Of a stretch of 14,923 bases of DNA, positions 13,501 through 14,923 are shown piece by piece. Source of the DNA: Acidobacteriaceae bacterium (GTDB lineage: Bacteria; Acidobacteriota; Terriglobia; Terriglobales; Acidobacteriaceae). The stretch lies in NCBI GenBank assembly GCA_003165855.1, contig PMXH01000175.1, positions 17,877 through 32,799 of the forward strand, read 5' to 3'. Below the pieces are notes generated by a model, which saw nothing but the letters and a program-made list of their open reading frames with translations, ran no database searches and was not told where the DNA came from. Both the position numbers and the translations under genes were made by a program. Position 1 is the stretch's first letter. The number at the start of each line of letters is the position of its first letter.

Positions 13501-14078
13501 CGGTAGGCAACAGCAACGATACCAACGCCCAGAACAGTGCCACGGCTTCGTTCACGGCGACCACTTTTTCGGCGAGCATCGCCCCCTCCGCCGCCACCGT
13601 GGCAGCCGGTAACACCGCGCACTACTCTGTGTCGGTGAATGCCAGCCCGGGGTTTGGAGCCAATGTCTCCCTCAGCTGCAGTTCTCTTCCGGTGGGGGCG
13701 AGTTGTGGCTTCAACCCGGCCACGCTGACTTTCAATGGGAGCGGAAATCAGTCCAGCGCGCTCAGCGTGACCACGACCGCGCGTCCCCCTACCACGATCA
13801 CTTCCACAAGATGGCGGGGCCCGGTTTATGCCTTGTGGCTGATGGCTCCGGGAATGGCCTTGCTTGGGCTCGGGGGCAGCAAACGCAGGCGGAATCGCAT
13901 GCTGGGCTTCCTCGCGCTATCGACCCTGTTCGCGCTTGTCCTCCTGTTGCCGGCTTGCAGCAGCCAGAAGCAGCAGCCGGTTGTGGCCGGAACTCCTGCC
14001 GGCACCTATCCGCTCACGGTCACGGCAACTTCGGGCTCGAGCACTCAGAGTCTTGGGTTCAGTCTGACGGTACAGTAG
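10599..14078 (+). CDS. giant SBBP beta-propeller surface/lipoprotein with split Ig-like C-terminus
   Basis: An exported protein of 1159 aa; role unknown, possibly a surface or adhesive protein. Start: GGAGG at 10585-10589 is 9 bases from ATG 10599 (GTG 10596 also possible); the longer frame from GTG 10497 lacks such a site. The N-terminus is basic, then hydrophobic, ending in a lipobox-like LLAGC (C36). A SBBP-associated N-terminal domain (FEPNQGQTD near 90-98, ending ELVIDP at 290-295) is followed by seven SBBP-like blades from 299 to about 838 (for example YLGGSGIDTNVGLAVDGSG), possibly one seven-bladed propeller. Next come a DUF11/CARDB-like beta domain (about 861-989) and an Ig-like domain (991-1061 plus 1132-1159). 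The last is interrupted by two hydrophobic helices around KRRRNR and a second lipobox-like LLPAC (C1120). The gene converges with the sigma54 activator gene. Confidence 0.85.
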   Translation: MGNGRASSARSSESSRGSLVWVRGLGAAFVLLLAGCGLLGLSSLRNAQKSLSQAPVSPILSAFGKASSDSASLKSKPDARALLGQLPMIFEPNQGQTDSTVKFVAHGAGYSLLLDSTGAVLAMQTAHPASVGQSGPSRSVESLRMTLVGANPAAAVAGSDPLPGKSNYFIGNDPQKWHTGIPQFAGVRYQSVYPGIDLVFYGHQGHLEYDFKVAPGADASQAELQFDGASKLELRAGDLILTGNDNSVRLQAPRVYQRIGDRQQPVEGRFVLRAANRVGFEIGAYDRARELVIDPILNYSTYFGGGGSETSPSIAVNGDGNIYLAGSTTSSSVTAPPGLPTNLSTATPYQSTLNGVQNIFILELNPNLGASGILYLTYLGGSGIDTNVGLAVDGSGTAYVAGTTTSPNFPFTSGAFQFTPQAGSTGTSHVFVSALSGLDNLQGAVPQLKYSTYLSGDGTDVASGMTVDNNGDVFVTGTTTSTDVATGFPSTALPVPYQRTPASGSAIQFFVTEVNTNNISAASVPYSTYFGGGSPSPAIAIGGGIAVDTTGNIYFSGTTNFYNSQESLSGGGAQATDFPILNAYQPCLDTPPPTTITYPVSCTQPTTTPFPTDAFVAKLNPAAAQTGSAQLLFSTYLGGTSNDSGPALTIDNGAANIYLTGSTNSSDFVLPISIAPFQICLDTPVNPIPPATCSVTGGTTVPTDAYVARLTNPTVTTGSTTIVGLEYFSYLGGTGNDSGLAIAVDPAEGALITGATSSTNFPVSTAIGPIQSTLNGAQNAFFAHIFTVTTSGSNTVGSYVTYFGGNGTDRGTSITLDPSLNTYFAGDTTSSNLETESPLQAQLDGPSDAFAVKLRTTSSLCIATCPAPVVSPPGGSVGAGTAVTMTFTVLNQGPDLATDITVTGNLFFSSSDNSSATFSSGTAGSGTCSAPTGGIVTCTIPTLQSGSTASVVFVVTPNGIGNGELTATVGNSNDTNAQNSATASFTATTFSASIAPSAATVAAGNTAHYSVSVNASPGFGANVSLSCSSLPVGASCGFNPATLTFNGSGNQSSALSVTTTARPPTTITSTRWRGPVYALWLMAPGMALLGLGGSKRRRNRMLGFLALSTLFALVLLLPACSSQKQQPVVAGTPAGTYPLTVTATSGSSTQSLGFSLTVQ

Positions 14079-14093
14079 GGACGGTACAGTAGG
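14066..14093. repeat. exact 14-bp tandem duplication over a stop codon
   Basis: GACGGTACAGTAGG occurs at 14066-14079 and again at 14080-14093 with no gap. The first copy contains the last codons and the TAG stop (14076-14078) of the SBBP gene; the second copy is outside it. Confidence 0.95.
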
Positions 14094-14158
14094 CGGCGAG
14101 AGGCTTTTCTTGGTTAGCCGGGGAAGAGTAATTCCGGCCAAAGGCCGAGTGGCTGAGT

Positions 14159-14923
14159 CTACGCTCCGGCGGAAAGCTTGTGGTGGCTCTTGGCCTCGGC
14201 GATTCCGTATTGCCGAATCTTGTAGAGCAGGGCTTTGTAGCTGATCTGCAGAAGCCCGGCCGCTTGCTTGCGGTTCCAGTTCGTCTGTTCGAGCGCTTGC
14301 CGGATGGCTTCGCCTTCGGCTTCATCCTTGGCGGTGCGGGCCAGGGATTTCAATCCACCGCCGGCTTCTCCAGCCCTCGCTCCGGAATCGAGGCGCGCGC
14401 TGCCGCCACCGTTGCCGTCGAGCCGCGGCTGCAGCTCGGCCGCCGCCAGATTCTCGTCACCCAGGATCAGGTAGCGCTTCAAGAAGTTATTCAGCTCCCG
14501 CAAATTGCCCGGCCATGAATGCGCCTGGCAAGCCTCGAGCAGGTGGGGCGAAAGTGGAAGCTGCGGCCGCGCATATTGTTCGGCCATGCGCGTCATGAAA
14601 TGCTTCAACAGAATGGGGATTTCTTCTTTGCGTTCGCGCAGCGGCGGCAGTTGCAGGGTGAACGCGTTGAGGCGGTAATACAGATCTTCGCGCAGCCGCT
14701 TGGTCGCCAGCGCCTGGGGAATGTCAATGTTCGTCGCCGCCAGGATCCGTACGTCCACCTTGATCACACTGCGGCTGCCCAGCCGCGAGAATTGCTGGTC
14801 CTGTAGCACGTGCAGCAGCTTGGCCTGCAGGGCCGGCGGCATCTCGCCGATTTCATCGAGCAGGATCGTACCCTTGTTGCACAGTTCGAACTTGCCCGGC
14901 TTGGCGTGCGTGGCGCCGGTAAA
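14159..14923 (-). CDS. sigma54-dependent transcriptional activator (NtrC family), 5' truncated
   Basis: An AAA+ enhancer-binding protein that remodels sigma54 RNA polymerase. The reading frame runs off the right edge; the ATG at 14842 is an internal Met. Counting from the edge, FTGA (residues 1-4) is the end of the GAFTGA sigma54-contact loop. Walker B TILLDEIGE is at 19-27 and sensor I RILAATN at 59-65, with LREDLYYRLN (arginine finger region) and LPPLRERKEEIP after it, then the sensor II region HSWPGNLREL. The C-terminus is a Fis-type helix-turn-helix (AIRQALEQTNWNRKQAAGLL, then YKALLYKIRQYGI). The linker between them is Gly/Ala-rich. The Walker A and any receiver or sensor domain lie outside the window, so its signal is unknown. 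No convincing -24/-12 target promoter was found here. Confidence 0.93.
   Translation of the reverse strand, partial: FTGATHAKPGKFELCNKGTILLDEIGEMPPALQAKLLHVLQDQQFSRLGSRSVIKVDVRILAATNIDIPQALATKRLREDLYYRLNAFTLQLPPLRERKEEIPILLKHFMTRMAEQYARPQLPLSPHLLEACQAHSWPGNLRELNNFLKRYLILGDENLAAAELQPRLDGNGGGSARLDSGARAGEAGGGLKSLARTAKDEAEGEAIRQALEQTNWNRKQAAGLLQISYKALLYKIRQYGIAEAKSHHKLSAGA

Noticed and set aside
14135..14147. CGGCC-AAA-GGCCG hairpin between the convergent SBBP and sigma54 activator genes
   Set aside because: Only a 5-bp stem with a 3-base loop and no U-tract on either strand, so I do not call it a terminator.

Overview
The window looks like a chromosomal segment of a GC-rich Acidobacteriota bacterium, probably class Terriglobia. 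This rests on family resemblance, not on a marker gene: a very large SBBP beta-propeller protein whose C-terminal Ig-like domain is interrupted by a hydrophobic module, small secreted helical proteins of a kind I associate with this phylum, an M13 metallopeptidase, and a cytochrome c maturation operon with a Cys-type CcmE. I see no tRNA, rRNA, CRISPR array, transposase or phage gene.

Layout. (1) 3-1730: the 3' part of an M13 (neprilysin-like) zinc peptidase, closed by a strong bidirectional hairpin terminator (1747-1781) shared with a convergent gene. (2) 1846-4014: a small secreted protein on the minus strand, then a 430-bp divergent spacer with a phased 11-bp TGAC array resembling a PhoB/OmpR-type operator. 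To its right lie three + strand genes in a row: a small secreted protein, a secreted cupredoxin-like protein, and a 65-aa unknown. (3) 4085-5714: an inorganic pyrophosphatase (ppa) downstream of an atypical SDR/epimerase on the minus strand. (4) 5752-6532: a HigBA-type toxin-antitoxin operon. A clear promoter carries a perfect inverted repeat exactly in its spacer, and the predicted transcript is leaderless or nearly so. (5) 6663-9473: ccmE, then the tightly overlapping ccmA-ccmB-ccmC-ccmD, the heme handling and export part of System I cytochrome c maturation. CcmE has CxxxY instead of the usual HxxxY. (6) 9522-9974: a PilZ (c-di-GMP receptor) protein on the minus strand with an in-frame 15-bp minisatellite encoding pentapeptide-like repeats. 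(7) 9975-10598: a mostly non-coding spacer. (8) 10599-14078: a 1159-aa secreted or lipoprotein SBBP propeller protein. (9) 14159-14923: the C-terminal part of a sigma54-dependent activator that runs off the right edge.

The genes form several independent units rather than one system. The clearest functional units are the ccm operon (heme delivery to apocytochromes) and higBA (self-regulated toxin-antitoxin). The observations I find most worth following are the transmembrane/lipobox module splitting the Ig-like domain of the giant protein, the minisatellite inside the PilZ domain, the phased TGAC array, and the operator-in-spacer promoter of higBA.
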